From NCBI GenBank assembly GCA_008711295.1, contig VUYV01000101.1, positions 939,213 through 1,003,212 of the forward strand: a stretch of DNA of 64,000 nucleotides, written 5' to 3'. The notes under the pieces are model-generated. The model was not told where the DNA came from and did no database searches. It was given only the letters and a program-made list of their open reading frames with translations. Origin of the DNA: Anarhynchus alexandrinus. Taxonomy: Eukaryota > Chordata > Aves > Charadriiformes > Charadriidae. Position 1 is the first letter of the stretch. Each line of letters starts with the position of its first letter. Shown one piece after another: positions 34,228 to 47,360 of the stretch. The position numbers and the translations under genes were made by a program.

Positions 34228-37200
34228 GTGATGAGAGAGACATGCAACACATTGGAAGGTTTTGGAAATATGATACTGTCATTTGTTTGCACTGTCAGGC
34301 TGACTGGCCTACTTTTTCTCTGAAAAGGATTTGCTAACAACTGTGCGAAATCCCTCCAAACGAAGGTGTAGCCCCACATAGCAGCAGTAGTCCCTACCTG
34401 TTGGAGCTGGAGTTTATCTCCTGTCTGCTTGAATCTGAAATCTGTTGCTGGAAGCAGTTTGACCTCCAGGCTTTAACTGAATTTCCATATTCAGGGCACT
34501 GGATGTTGGCTTTCAGATGGCAGTGGAGGCAAGTTCTCTAGTGAAAGAGTCACAGAAAATCTGCTGCTCTCTGCACCTTTGCCTTGCCGATACCACAGCT
34601 TTTAATATCACACTCTTAATTAACTTTATATCCTGCTTCCATTTCTTGGTGCCAGAAGAATGCTTGAAGCAAGGTGGGTTTGCTCCTGTTGTTGCAGTCC
34701 TGATTTCAGGCAAAGTTGAAAGGGAACAGGAAGTGTGGGGGAGAAACACTGTTGCAGTTTGATAACACATTTAAATAACTATTGTTTTAAGGTGTGATGT
34801 ATTGAAATTAGTTGTCTATATTTTTAATAGAAGTCTTGGTTTTTAATTTGTTGTTAATATAAAAATATTTTGGTGTTATAAAGTGTGAATGCAACACTTG
34901 AGACAGCATTGCACAAAGTGTCTATTTTTAATGCTGAGGTTTTAGCCTCTCTAGAACAGGGTATTTGCTTAATCATACTCTGCTGGATCTTATCTTCTTT
35001 TCCCACCCATCTTTTACCCACAGTTCAAATGGCTGGCTGAATATATGTTCTTTGGACGCATCAGCATGAAATTTTGCAGATGGCCACCAGTCTTAATACA
35101 TGTGAAGCTGTGATCACAGTTTTCTAAACAGTGCCAGAGATGCTGAATTATGTTTGCAGTATTGCCAAATCTCTTTAATCAGTCTTGACTGAAAAATGAT
35201 GGCATAAATCCCAGATTAGTAATGGTGCTTCAGTGAGTCATTAGCAGTGGTTGTCTAGATCTGATTGTAAAAGATATACTTTTTTACAGACACAAATGGG
35301 CCAGTGCAGATCAGAAAGGGAACTGCTATGGTATAGCTTAGGTAGACCCCTTTTTAGGTTCTTGGGCATGTATGAGAAAAAACTTACCTAATTTGCTCAA
35401 CATAGTAATTTGTAGCTGGGATCTAGAATGCCATGCTATCTGCTGAAAACAATTTATAACTCAGTACAGGTGCTATTTTTCTGTTGCATCAGCCATTTGA
35501 GTTGTGGGACTAGAACTGAGTGGAGAAACATGACTTAGACCAACATCCTGGTGAGGTGGTAATTGCACAACTGTAGGGTCCTGCTAGCATCAGCTGAACA
35601 AGGCAACCTGAGTTGTAGGGTGGGAGCACAGTGGGCCTGGGTTGTGTGTGCACATATGTTTTAGTTGTAGTGGTCAGTACTTGGGACCTTCATCTTCCTT
35701 GTCTCTCATTTGCTGAGAATAGGAGGGGAAGGGCAAGGGCTGTTTGTGCATTGAGGCAATACAGGGTACAGCCTGGTCTGAGTGGAGAGCCCCTCTTTGG
35801 CACGCACAGCATGAACAGGTACCAGGGCAGTGTTGGGGCATAGCCAAAATGCACAGTAGAAGTGTTTGATACTAAACCAAAATAAAAATGCTCATCGGCA
35901 AGGACTTTCAAACTTGCAGTATTATCTCCATAATGAGTATCTTGGGGGACATGGTTGTTGTTTTTAGGCTGGCTATTAACTGTGTAAGAGAGTTGTCCAT
36001 TGCAGAAGGATTTTGTGCCAGCTCTGATGCAAACCAGGTCTCCCCTTGTGAGCCCAAAGGTGTTTGTGAATGTCTTATTTTTTTTCGTTGAAGGTTTGAA
36101 CTGCTGAAAGGTTGTGTTTTGACAGCTCAGAGGAATTAAGTCTTAAACAAATGGTGTATAAAGTTTGAGCAACAGCAGCATATTTTCCTTCACACTGCAG
36201 GTCTTGAACTGGAAGGCCTGTTTTTAATGAAAAAAGACGCCTACAGAGAAAAAAGGCCTCTTTGTTTAGATCACCTTGGTTTCATACAAACATTAAAAAG
36301 ATCATTTGCAAAGCTCCTGTCCAGAAATATTTCTTAAATGTACAGGCTTAACTGAGCAAAGTGATTAAACTTTTTCCTTTATTCAGACTAAGAGCTTTGT
36401 TTGAAGAACGTGAAGCGCTTGTCTTCTACTTGGATTGAATGCTTCTACTTTTAAAGCAGTCTATTTCTGCTCACTAAACAAGAAACAGGAAAGTTAGAGG
36501 TTATGCAGTGTTTAATCCTACCTGAAAACATTTGCATGAAAAAAATGTTGTACATTTTTTTTCTGGACATATGCTCAAGTTGTATGAGAAATGATATAAG
36601 AGTCTTTACTTTTAGCAGCAATGATGCATCACTTATTTTTCACCTTGCATTTTGTCTTGAAACTTTGAATTGCTTTTATATGTGCAGACTCTAGGATTTT
36701 TGTTTAATGTTTCACTCTTCTGATAGCTAACAGTCTTGTTGTTAGAAACAGAATTTTGCATTTGTATGCCAAAGTTTCAAGATCAATATGAAATACCAAT
36801 ATTTCATTGAATCAAATTTTCAATGATACCTGTGATATCATACGCTTTCTAAAATCTCTTTGGAATTATATACTCCAGATTTCGGAGAAAAATGTTTTCT
36901 TAACTAAAATGACAGCAAAACTTGAAATCCTAACTGGTGACATGGATGTTATCCATTTTGTTTTCTAACATACCTCCAATAAATTAAAGTTCAATATTAT
37001 TTTGCCTGTGTTACAGCAGTAAAAATCATCTATTCAGTAAAAACTGTCAAATTGCTAATTGTTAAGTCAAAGTATAATGTCTTGGACAATAGAAATACTT
37101 AGTGATCTCAAGATGGAACGAATCTTTCTTTCTCTCCGGGGCTTTCCTCACAAAGCAGATGTAGGACGCTTTGTATTTTTTATTTTCACTGCTCAAATTT

Positions 37201-38519
37201 ATAATTATAAAACAAGCCAACAGTAAGTGTGGCAGGATGCTTATTTCTATTTAGTGAAGAAAATATTTGTCTGGAGAGATTTCTTCTCATGATTTAAATT
37301 ACCATTTTCACTATATTTTTAGAAAATCTCTGAATCTTTGTTTTTCAGGTTGTGTTTTCAGATTTTCTTTGACTTTATAGGTACTGAAAAACAAAATATT
37401 CAAGAAAAACAAGTTTCTGGAGTTCATATAAAAATACATTTTAGTGAGATATATTTGAGTTTGGGACATTTTCTTGATGAAGGATAAGTAAACCATTTCA
37501 GACCAAGCACAGAACAGCAACATCTGTAAGATAGTCAAATTCGTTGTTGTTTTCTTCCAAGTGACCGTACATCAAATAGAAAGGAAAAACTATATTCTTA
37601 TGTCTAGTTAATAGATATCAATGTCTATTGTGTGCAATGATGGTGTCTACATAAAGTAAACACACATCCTGTGCTCTGGCTTTGGGACAGTTCTGTATTT
37701 CTGTGTGTTTTTATTTTGGTATGCTGTAAAACTCTGGACTTTTTTTTTTTTTGAGATGCTAAATTTGTTCAGAGCATTCTATTTTTTCCCAGACAATTTG
37801 AAATGTAATTAAATGTATTGCACTGTATGATTATTTTTTTTTCCTTTCTTTCACTCTTCCTCCCTTTTTAAGTAAAGAAAACAAATCCCACAAAACTAAT
37901 TTAATATTTTTGAATTCCCACATCTATTTATGGCTGCTTGCATCATGGGGGAAAAATGCGACACAGCTCATAGGAGGGTGACATAAAAGGCTATATGCGG
38001 ATGTTGACTGGTATGAGTTCTAGTCCTTTTAGAATTTCCCAAGAAAAAGTATAAGCAAAAACATCATAGTAGTTCTTGAGGTTTTGGGGTGGGTTTGTTG
38101 ATTTTTTTGGTACAAATATTGCAGTACCTGTATTAGAATCTGCAGGCTTTCCTCTCCTTTACTACCTCTGGTTTTACCTGAAGTGATCACTGACAGCAGG
38201 GTGAGCAGCCTTGGGTGGACAGAACCCCTTCTGGGACCCCCTGCAGTGCAAAAGGAGACTTAGCCTCATCAAGAAAGTGCTGTGGTATTGGTCTGAGTGT
38301 TCAGCATTTCCCTTAATTCTGGTTCTTAACATATGCAGCACAAGTTCATATGCTTGTGCTACATATGGACTCTGGGTTTCCTAGATTGTTATGCCAGGTG
38401 CTTTTTTAGTCTGCTGTCACTTTTTGAACAGTTCAATGAGGCTGGCATCCTGAATTTGATAGGGATGTTTTGAATGTAAGTTCAGTTTTACAGAGGCATA
38501 TGAAGTGTATGGCAGTTGC

Positions 38520-38543
38520 TGATTGTTACAGTGATTGTTACAG
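38520..38543 (+). repeat. 12-bp tandem duplication
   Basis: TGATTGTTACAG is present twice in direct succession (38520-38531 and 38532-38543). Confidence 0.8.
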
Positions 38544-40853
38544 TGCAATCAGTAATGATCTTGCTATGGAAAAAGTATGTCTTCTTTCCAATGCAACGTG
38601 AACGTAAGCTTTAAGACAGAGAATTTTCTTAATGCATGAGAAATGAAAATGAGTGCTTATCAAGGAAAATATAAAGTATAAAAAAGGAGACAACTTGAGA
38701 CAGTAAATTATTATGATAACTTATTTGCTGGACAGAATTGTTGGTACCCTTGAAATAGGTTTTTAATTTCAGTGAAACAAAAAACAATTGGTAGCTGTCT
38801 CTTGTACAGTGTGTGATTCGGGAGCTCTCCAAAAACAATGAAAAGGCCAATCAAAATATTATGAGGTTTTTTTCTTTTGACCTGTTGGCTGCTTTCCTCT
38901 TGAACTTGACCTAATAATGACAAATTTGCTTAAGATAATGCTCTGGGAACCTACATTTATTACTTTTTTGGCTATGGGCACAGAGAGACCAAATAAATGA
39001 GACATCTGTAGATGGTTTTCTGCTCAGAAATAGGTGTTTGTATACACATCTGTGGGTGAGAAACATATACAAATATACAAGCTTACATATGCATGTAAAT
39101 TACATATACACAAAACTGCCTAAATTTGGCTTTATGGCTGTACAGGTTGCATGTTCAGGTAAGTAGGGACAACAAACCAGAAACTTCTGTTGGTAAAAGA
39201 AGATAGGATGAAGTGAGGTAATGTTTTCTGATATTTTTCTTTTTTTTTTTCGCCTTTTTAAAAAAAGAATTTCAAGTTCTGTTTTGATGCAGGAACATAA
39301 ATAGATCACAGTGTGTGAATGGAGTTCATGGTGATAAGTACACAGAGAATGAAGGCTACACAAAATCCATCCTCATCTTTGCTTATGATACCTGCCAAGT
39401 CTTCAGCTCAGGGTGTCTTTGTTCTTGGCTCTTGTTGGTGTCATTACAGACTGCTAAAGCCAGACACTAAATTGGTCGGAACAGACCTTTCACAACCTGG
39501 ATATTTTCCTCTCTTTATGGTCTGTCTCTTCCTCTGACATCAGTGGGTGGTGGATCAAACCCTTAATTCTGTGAAAATCTTAAGAAACTGGAGATGAAAA
39601 AAGCATCTGTAAATTTTTGTAGCAGGAGAAAATGTAAGTAAGTAATGCAGGAAGGAAGGAGTACTATTATTTAAACCAGCCTCATAATTTTGTCTTGGTA
39701 GCAATTGTTACATTTGTTGCAAGATCATTAACTGACTTCCTACTGTGGTTTGTACTGCTTGTGGTTGTTACAGGCAATTAAACCTGAAAGTCTCATGATC
39801 AACACTCTAGTTTTAGGTGAAGACACGTGTCATCTCTTATACAGGGAAAGGCCACCTTCTTGTGTTAACTCACAGTCCTGTGTCTTACATTTCTGCCTCT
39901 AAAATCATGCAATCTAACAAAAGTATGCAGTGAACATCTGACCCTTGAGTGTGCATTTAGACCTCCACAGCTGTTAATGATGAAAAGTCTTGTAGTACTT
40001 GTTTATACCCATTTTGCTGTTTGTTTTGTTGTTAGTACAGTGTTTTGTTGCAGGATTTGCATCTTACATGAATTTCTCATCTGAATGATTTTACTGTATA
40101 ATTACTGCTCCTGCAAAGGTAGAACTTCAAAGTGAAACAGACTGAGGAGGAGTGAAATAATTTGTAATGAATCATGTGAATGGACAGAGGACATGTCGTG
40201 CACAGTTATAAAAAAAAAAAAAGTGTATCTCTCCTAGGTGTGCATAAATGGAAAAAAAAAATCTTCTAGTGGACCACTGACAGTAATTTTTAACTGAGCT
40301 GTTCTTCCCTCCTGGAATGTAAATCCCAAGAAGTTTGAAATAGGACGAGCAAACATGAGTAAAGACAAAAAGCAATGTACAGAAAACAGAAATATTACTA
40401 GAACTTGTTTTAGATGAAAAAAGTAATTTCTTTTAAACAAAATGGCATCATGTTCTGGTTCATCAACAATGTCTGAAAGGTTTACCTCTTGCAGGTGAGC
40501 GTTAGGGTGGCTGCATGTTGCTTCTTTGGGGAATAGAAAAGCCCTGCTTTAGCTTCAGTGTCTCCTTTCTACTTGCAGACCTTTGGAACTGAGAAATGAT
40601 TAATTGGAAGGCGAAATATAAGGCTGGTAGATAAGCATAGTTTAAGCAAATTTAAGAGGTTTTTAGGTAACTGTTGGAAACCAGCTGAAACAGGATGTTC
40701 TTGTTTGCATCAGTATTGCTGTTTTTGTAGAGGCTGTAAGTGCACTCGTATTTGTCTGGGCTTCAACCCAGTTGTCTGCACTCTGAGGGATGTGAGCCTG
40801 CTGTTGGAAGTAGGGTGGGAGTGAAAGACTGACTCACGTTGTTTTTTCTGCAG

Positions 40854-40912
40854 GTTTTACTGGTGAAACCAGCACCAATCTGGCTTGAACCAACTTGCTT
40901 GGGCCTCTACAG
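40854..40912 (+). other. Candidate 59-nt internal exon
   Basis: A strong acceptor (GTTTTTTCTGCAG ending at 40853) and a good donor (CTACAG then GTAGGC at 40913) bracket 59 nt of balanced composition. One frame is open across it and the other two have stops. It could be a 5'-UTR exon of the gene starting at the 18-kb CpG island. No protein similarity is recognised, and acceptor-donor pairs of this quality also occur by chance in 45 kb. Confidence 0.25.
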
Positions 40913-43900
40913 GTAGGCACATTAGAAAGTCTTGTGGCAAAGAGGTAAAAAATTATATGCTATATTAGTGGCATGAGTTCTTACTGATGAAGGGTTATGG
41001 GGATAACAGGTGCAAGCCAGAGGCAAGTTGAGGTCGAAAACACTGACAGATTTCAGACAGGACTTGGGTATTGCTATCTGAAGGCAACAGATACAGGTAG
41101 AGGAACCTGAGGTCTCTGCAAAGTTAAATACTTTTTATTTTCTTAATGCTTTTAGTTTGTGCCGCTAGAATATTTAAAGTAGTTTTGCTGTTTTAACCAC
41201 GAAACAGGGAAACAGTTGCTAAGAAGGTTTTCTTAAGCAGTCTACATTTTACAGTAGAGGTTTTCCAGTTTTGCTGTCACTTTTGCTTATAGCTGTCAAA
41301 AAAAAAAACCAAACCAGAAACGTGGTCACAGATGTGTTAGGCTTTGCTAATCTCTCCTTTTGATGTGCATTGTGTCCCCACAGATTATCTGGCTTTTTTT
41401 TTTTTTTATTCATTGCTAAATGGAATATTTCAGCTATACACAAAGTGAGGCAATTTGGAGTTATGTACAGTTATTGATTAGTGCTTCCTAGCCATTTTCT
41501 AAAGGGGACAAATTTGCACAAGACACTTGAGACAGTTTGTTTGGCAGCTGTGTTCAGAGGCACAAAACTCCTGCCTTGAGAAACTGAATTCTTCCTGTGT
41601 GTCACCCAGTCCTACATATTGAAAACAGCTTAAAGTCAAGCATTGTTGCTTTTCCTGCGCTGAGTAAGTTTTAATGACATCAGTGAAGTTACTTGCAGAA
41701 TAAGGAGTTATCTGTCTGAGGTCAGTGTTTTAACTTCTGTTGAAGAAATTACCTGTAACTTTAGGGAAAACCAGTTTGTCCTTGAGCATTTTTCAACAAC
41801 AAATTGAAAGGAGTTACTGGAGGGAGAAAGGGAGGTGCCTTAGCTTGTGGATGTATGGCTATAGCCTCAGAGGACAGGAATAGTTGAGTAGAGAGCATCC
41901 TGTGAGGTAGCAATGTACGGGAGATGCCTGTGTCCTTTTAAGGGGAAGTCTCACATTGGTGCTGTCCTTCTGAGAGACATGCACTGTCCTTATGAAAGGA
42001 ACCAGCTCACTTTTTCCATGGTTGTGGAAAAGAAAAAGCAAAAGTTCATTGCTAAGAGCCAAAAAACATTACTAGTACTTATGACGTACAGAAAATTTAG
42101 GATGGTGTCCAGTATAGACTGCCTAAAATAATGTTAAAAGCACAGTACTCGCTCTGATTTTTATTACAGTATCTACTAATTTTTAGCATAGGAAATTTGT
42201 CCTAGGAAATTTACTTAATGTAACCACTTGAGAAGCCCAAAGAATCACTGATATGTCTGCAGAACTATTAACTGGGAAAACTTCTACCTTATTTATGTAG
42301 TCATCATCTTGATAACTCTCTGATCATAGTGTTAGTAGTGGATTAGTGGAAGTAAACAACAATCATAATTTTCATAAGAAAACTTCTGACTAGTAAGTCT
42401 TGATTTTTTTCCTTGACTGATCTGTCTCTTGACTTATTTCATTGCATGTGTTACTGTTCTATTTATATTCACTATGCAACAGTCTCTTGCAGGGATGGTC
42501 TGATATGTCAAAAGTTGTTCTTTGTGACTTCAGCAGCCCTTGATCGGCAAACAATCTAGCTTGACAAAGATGTATTTTGGCTGAATTTGTCTATTCAGGT
42601 CAGTGACTTCAGGATCAGACTCCTTACCCTGTTACTGATATTTAACAGGCCAGCATATAGAAGTAATCTTACGCAGGCATATTCTTAGCTCGCTGCAGAT
42701 GTAAGGTTATTTATCTGTGTAGTTCACCATGGAACGAGGTTAAGCTAAATGATTTTGCTTTGTGTTTGCTGTGGTTCAGTTGATGTGTTATAACTTGTTA
42801 AACTTCAGTACTTTGATCCTGAGCTTTTATCTTTATAGCCATAAATGTAGAATATCTGATTGTGAATATCTTACCTATGACAGGCAGGTCTTCTGAGACC
42901 AAGGATGGCATTTCTGTCTTTTGCATCAGCACTTTCATGTGTCTTAAGACTGTTATGCTATTTTGATTCTAACCAATATTCCTTTAAAAAAAAACAACCA
43001 ACCACCCACCACCAACCAAAAAAACCACCAACTCTTTTAAAAGTGTTGGTTTTATAGAATAATATTTGGATTGGATAGAAAGTACTAGTTGTATCTGCTC
43101 TTTGGCATTTGCTATTCTTGATTAGTCCCTTAATCTTACTAGTCTTTTAAAAGGCATCACATAATTTAGAAAGAATAAGCTGCAATTCACTCTGCCCCAT
43201 GCACAGGTTAATACTACAATGTTACTACATTGTGGTATGAAAGTACAAAGCCTTACTTTTATTTGGTTGCTGGACTTAAAAAAAAACCAAACATATTTCT
43301 GTGGTTAGGCCCTAGCCTGACACACTGCAGGAGCGAGTCTTTATATGCCTCTTTCAATTATCACGTGCATTTTCATGTGAAGACCATGCTGCAGTGTTAG
43401 GATTTCTTTACTTTCGTATGGCTCAAGTTGCAAGCTTGTTTCAGATCTTGTGGCCCTGTTGAAGGGATTCACAGCAGACAAGCAGTCTTTCACTGGGTTC
43501 ACTGGGTTAGCTGGTTCTTCTCGTCCCACAGCTGACACACCGTGGCTGCAGGTTTCCTGGGTCTCCTATCAGTTCATAAAGGATAGCTAGCATCTACCTG
43601 TGGCAGCTACTCTGCGTCTGTTCATCTGCATTTCCTCTCTTTTTCCTTTCAAAAGGAATGGAATATTTGGTTGTGTTTTGCTGCAATGTGGATTCTCCTT
43701 TCTGCTACTGAACCTGGGCTAGATATTTCTACAGTGTTCCAGTCCAAGCAACTGGCAGCAGGTTTGGGTGCAGCTGCCTTGCTGCCACTGGTCAAAACTC
43801 ACTGTTCAAGCTAGGTTTAAACATGTAGGTTTTAAATAATCCTAAAATGGAGGTCCCTCTAATTGAGTTCCAGCACTTGAACTTTTGTTGTTCATGTCTT

Positions 43901-46740
43901 CAAACTTCATTCTGCTAAATCATGACAGAGCAGAGATTTGCAGTGATGGTTACTTAGTTTTAGAAGTCAGACCCGAGACTTTCACCCAGTCTTACAATGT
44001 TAGCAATTAGGCATTTAAGGAAAACATTGCATATCATACAGTTTATAATTCCTGGTATGCTATATGGGTCCACAGCTGCTTTAAAACTTATGACCCTGCC
44101 CAAGCCTTGGGACAACACAATGACAGAGGGTATATCTTGTCAATGTAATGCTTCTCCCAGTAGTTTCATCCTAAGGTGTTTTTCTGCCTTAATTTTTTTT
44201 GCACACATACCTTTCCTTGGTTTGATCTTCAGTCTCTCACTGCATTATTAAACCAGATGTGGATGAATATGGACCTGTGCAGTAAGATAGGTAGATCTGT
44301 ACCTCTGTACTGTCATCTTAGTGTATTCACTGTATTTGCTGAACTTAATCTAAAGGGATTCAAGTTTTTTAGTCTGTGTAGCTTTGTGTTCTAAGTGACA
44401 TTTCCTCAAGAAATATATTAGAGGATTTCTTGTGAATACAAGAGTTACTTCTTTGGCACAAATTTGACATTGCTTAAATGAATGCCAGGAGGAAACTGTT
44501 CCTGCTTTTACTTTTAAAAATTACACCTGCCTATATAGGCATATTTTTCAGGTAGGTGATTAGCTCTGAATTATTTTGTGGCAGCTCCGTTTTAATCATT
44601 TGAAAGGTGACAAAGCAGATAGACTTGGCAAAATAGAGCAAAATGACTAACAAATTAGCTGACTGATTTTGTGTTTTTACCTGCAAAGAAAGATAAGTGC
44701 TTGACTGTGATGCATGTGTACATGAGTGGGACATTACCTTTAATCAGCCTCAAACGTACAAGTTTCACCCTTCTTTAGCACCCATATGTCAGTCTGTATG
44801 CTGCAAAAATAGATCATATTTTGTTTGTTCAAACTGGCAACACATAAAAATTTTCCAGGAGATTGAATACTCTTTGGATGTTTAACTGTGTTAACTCTGT
44901 CTAAAATAAGACATACCAGTTTAATTACTTATCTGAAAAATATTTTGTGGTGTGGTTTTGTTTTGTTTTTCCTTTTTCTTTCTTTTTCTTATTAGGGTTG
45001 TTAGCTCTCAGGCATGAGAGATTGAGGGGAGAGAAAAAGGAGTAAGTAATTTCCTGAATTGTCTAATTTTTGTGCTTGCAGATTATAGTAGGAACACTCT
45101 GGAACTTGAGAGCAGTTTAGAGATTAGCTTAGAGACATCCTGCTCTGCACCAGCTGCTCCCAATGCTCTCTCAAATTGAATGCTAAGGTTGCTATCCAGT
45201 GGCTCATGTTTTGCTGGGATTAATTTTAGGCTATTTTGAAAAACTAGGGCTGGTCTGCTTTGGTACACAAATTAGGGTATGTTGAGTGTTATGTGAGCTA
45301 AAGACAGTTTTTCATTCTGACTGGTGCTTTATTCTTCACAGTGCTGCATCTACACCAGATTTGTCTTGTATTTCAGCTGTTACTGCCTTTAGTTTTTAAA
45401 CGCTAGGCTGAGACTGGAATACCATAATACTGCTCTCTATCTATCTACCTTTTCCCCACCTTCCTCCACTGCTCTTAGTACTGTGAGGAAACTGAGAAGT
45501 AGGAGATTTCTGAGGAAAAAGGAGGATAAGCAGCCCCCAAATCCTCCAAGATGTAAAGAAGCAGTCCTGTTAGTTATCCCTTCCTCCTGTATTTGTCATC
45601 CATCTGCTCAGGAAGACCCTGTACTTGGTAGCTTCTCCTTATAGTACAAAAAGCAGTGTGTGGCTTTAAAGAGGACAATAAAAGGCAACTTCTTCAGGCA
45701 GCTGTGTTATAAATTTCAGGGTATTGATAATAGAATATCATAGGAGGCTTAAACTTTCAGTACTGCTTTTCCTTTTTCTGTGCATGTGTGGCTTCTGCAG
45801 TATTGGAGGCCAAACCTGCCATGGTACCTTTCGGGCCTGCAGCCTATGCAGTAAAGTATCCTGTGGAGGCTCTGCACAGTGTTCTTCTGGAGTTACTGAT
45901 ATTTTTCTTCTTACTGGCTTTTCTGTCAGTGCCACACAATTCTGAAAAATAGCGCTAGAGCCAATCAGCAATACAACACTGGAGGAAGCTGTAGTGACTA
46001 TAAAGGAGTATTTCTGTCAGGAGCCAAAAGCCCAGGAGTTTCAGAGACTGGTGGCCCAAAACAGCATCCAAGCTCAACGTGTCATGTCTTGTGTAACTGA
46101 GCTACAGCATGCTCAGGGTAATGGGGGATTTGCATAGCTTTGCATTGCAGCTTCAGTAGCCAAACCTTTGAGTGTTGCTTAATGGCAGGACAGGATTTTC
46201 TGATCTGTGGTCCATGAAGCAGTGGAAACTTGCACAGTTTTGCTTTCTCTTCATTCATTATTATTGCCTTTATTGCATTAAAGAGGCTAAGCAAACCTCA
46301 AACGCTTCATGTTAAGCGGCACTTGCTTTGGTGGAAGTGTTTTTTGCATGATGGTAAATGGTTAGTCCACTGAACAAGGAAGGCTTGATTCAGGGAATGA
46401 TTTTTGAAGCCTCTGATAATATAGTTGTATGGTTTAGTGTCTTTCTTTGGTTCCTGCCAGTCAGACTTGAACTTTCAGGGAGTGATAGATTCACATCAGA
46501 AAATGCCATTGGTCAAGATGTGATTAGGACCTGTTTCATACTGAAACCTGCAGGGGTCTGCATGGCTCTTCAGACACCTGTGTCAGCAGAAGAGGCCTTA
46601 CTGCTGTGCATGAGTGCAGTTAAATACAGCAAAGTCTTAACAGCCTTAAAACTCTTCTGCCTAAATTCAAAACAGCTGAAAAAAGTTCCGTTTTTTTTTC
46701 CGCTGAGACCTGACAAACATTGTTTTTCTTGCCAAATAAT
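40913..46740. other. Non-coding DNA
   Basis: 5.8 kb without recognised gene or transposon. An AC-rich low-complexity stretch (AAAACAACCAACCACCCACC) is at about 42,985-43,030, and a 9-bp tandem duplication CACTGGGTT at 43,492-43,509. Confidence 0.6.
42985..43030 (+). repeat. A+C-rich low-complexity stretch
   Basis: The plus strand is made almost only of A and C for about 45 nt, as irregular AACC and CCA units. Confidence 0.75.
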
Positions 46741-47360
46741 ACTTTAATAAAGGTTTCCTGATGATCCCTTCCCAAATCCTTTTGCTTCCTCTCTCTCCCT
46801 TTACTGTCACAGCTTCCCCAGCATCTCATTTTCTTGTGTTTGCTTCTGAGCAGCCTGTCGGTCAGGCAGCTTACTCTTGCAGCTTACAAATGTGTGCCTG
46901 TGTCTCTGCCTGAATCACTCCTCTCCTGAATCCACATCCTTGGATCTTTCTCCATCATACAGTTAACTGTGCTGTTTGACTTGCCCTGCCATGCTTTCCC
47001 CTATGATGACTTGCTGTGCAGTTTTGCCATCACTTCACCATTTCCTCTTCTCTAAACCAGTTTGCCCCATTAGCAAGCCACCGCAGTACCATTAACTTCT
47101 CTGGTTTCAAGACCATACACTAGGAACTGCTCTCAGGTTGGTATATTAACTGGAACTCGTATCCTCTTGGTGGAAACATCGATCTTGGCCTTGCTGAGTC
47201 TTGATTCCCCAGCTCTGACATTTCCTCTGTTTCTGTCATCTTCTAAAAACATCTCATACCTCACAGCCAAATTATTCCCATCTATGCTCTATTTTGAGCT
47301 CTGGATACTCTCCCTATTTAACTTCAGCACTTAAGCCGCTGCAGCATTTCTATATATCTT
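46740..47360 (+). repeat. Pyrimidine-rich block of unknown origin
   Basis: About 600 nt with an excess of C and T on the plus strand (CCTCTCTCTCCCTTTACTGT, TGAATCACTCCTCTCCTGAA). Its composition differs sharply from the flanks. It may be an old unclassified repeat or the exonic part of a non-coding RNA on either strand; no known family is recognised. Confidence 0.35.

Larger units (their letters stand above)
31636..40853. other. AT-rich non-coding DNA
   Basis: 9.2 kb without a recognised exon. It includes an A-rich stretch at about 32,017-32,068, a TTTG repeat at 33,559-33,593, a GGT repeat at 34,206-34,227 and a 12-bp tandem duplication at 38,520-38,543. From 36,400 to 37,900 the DNA is especially AT-rich. 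Confidence 0.6.
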
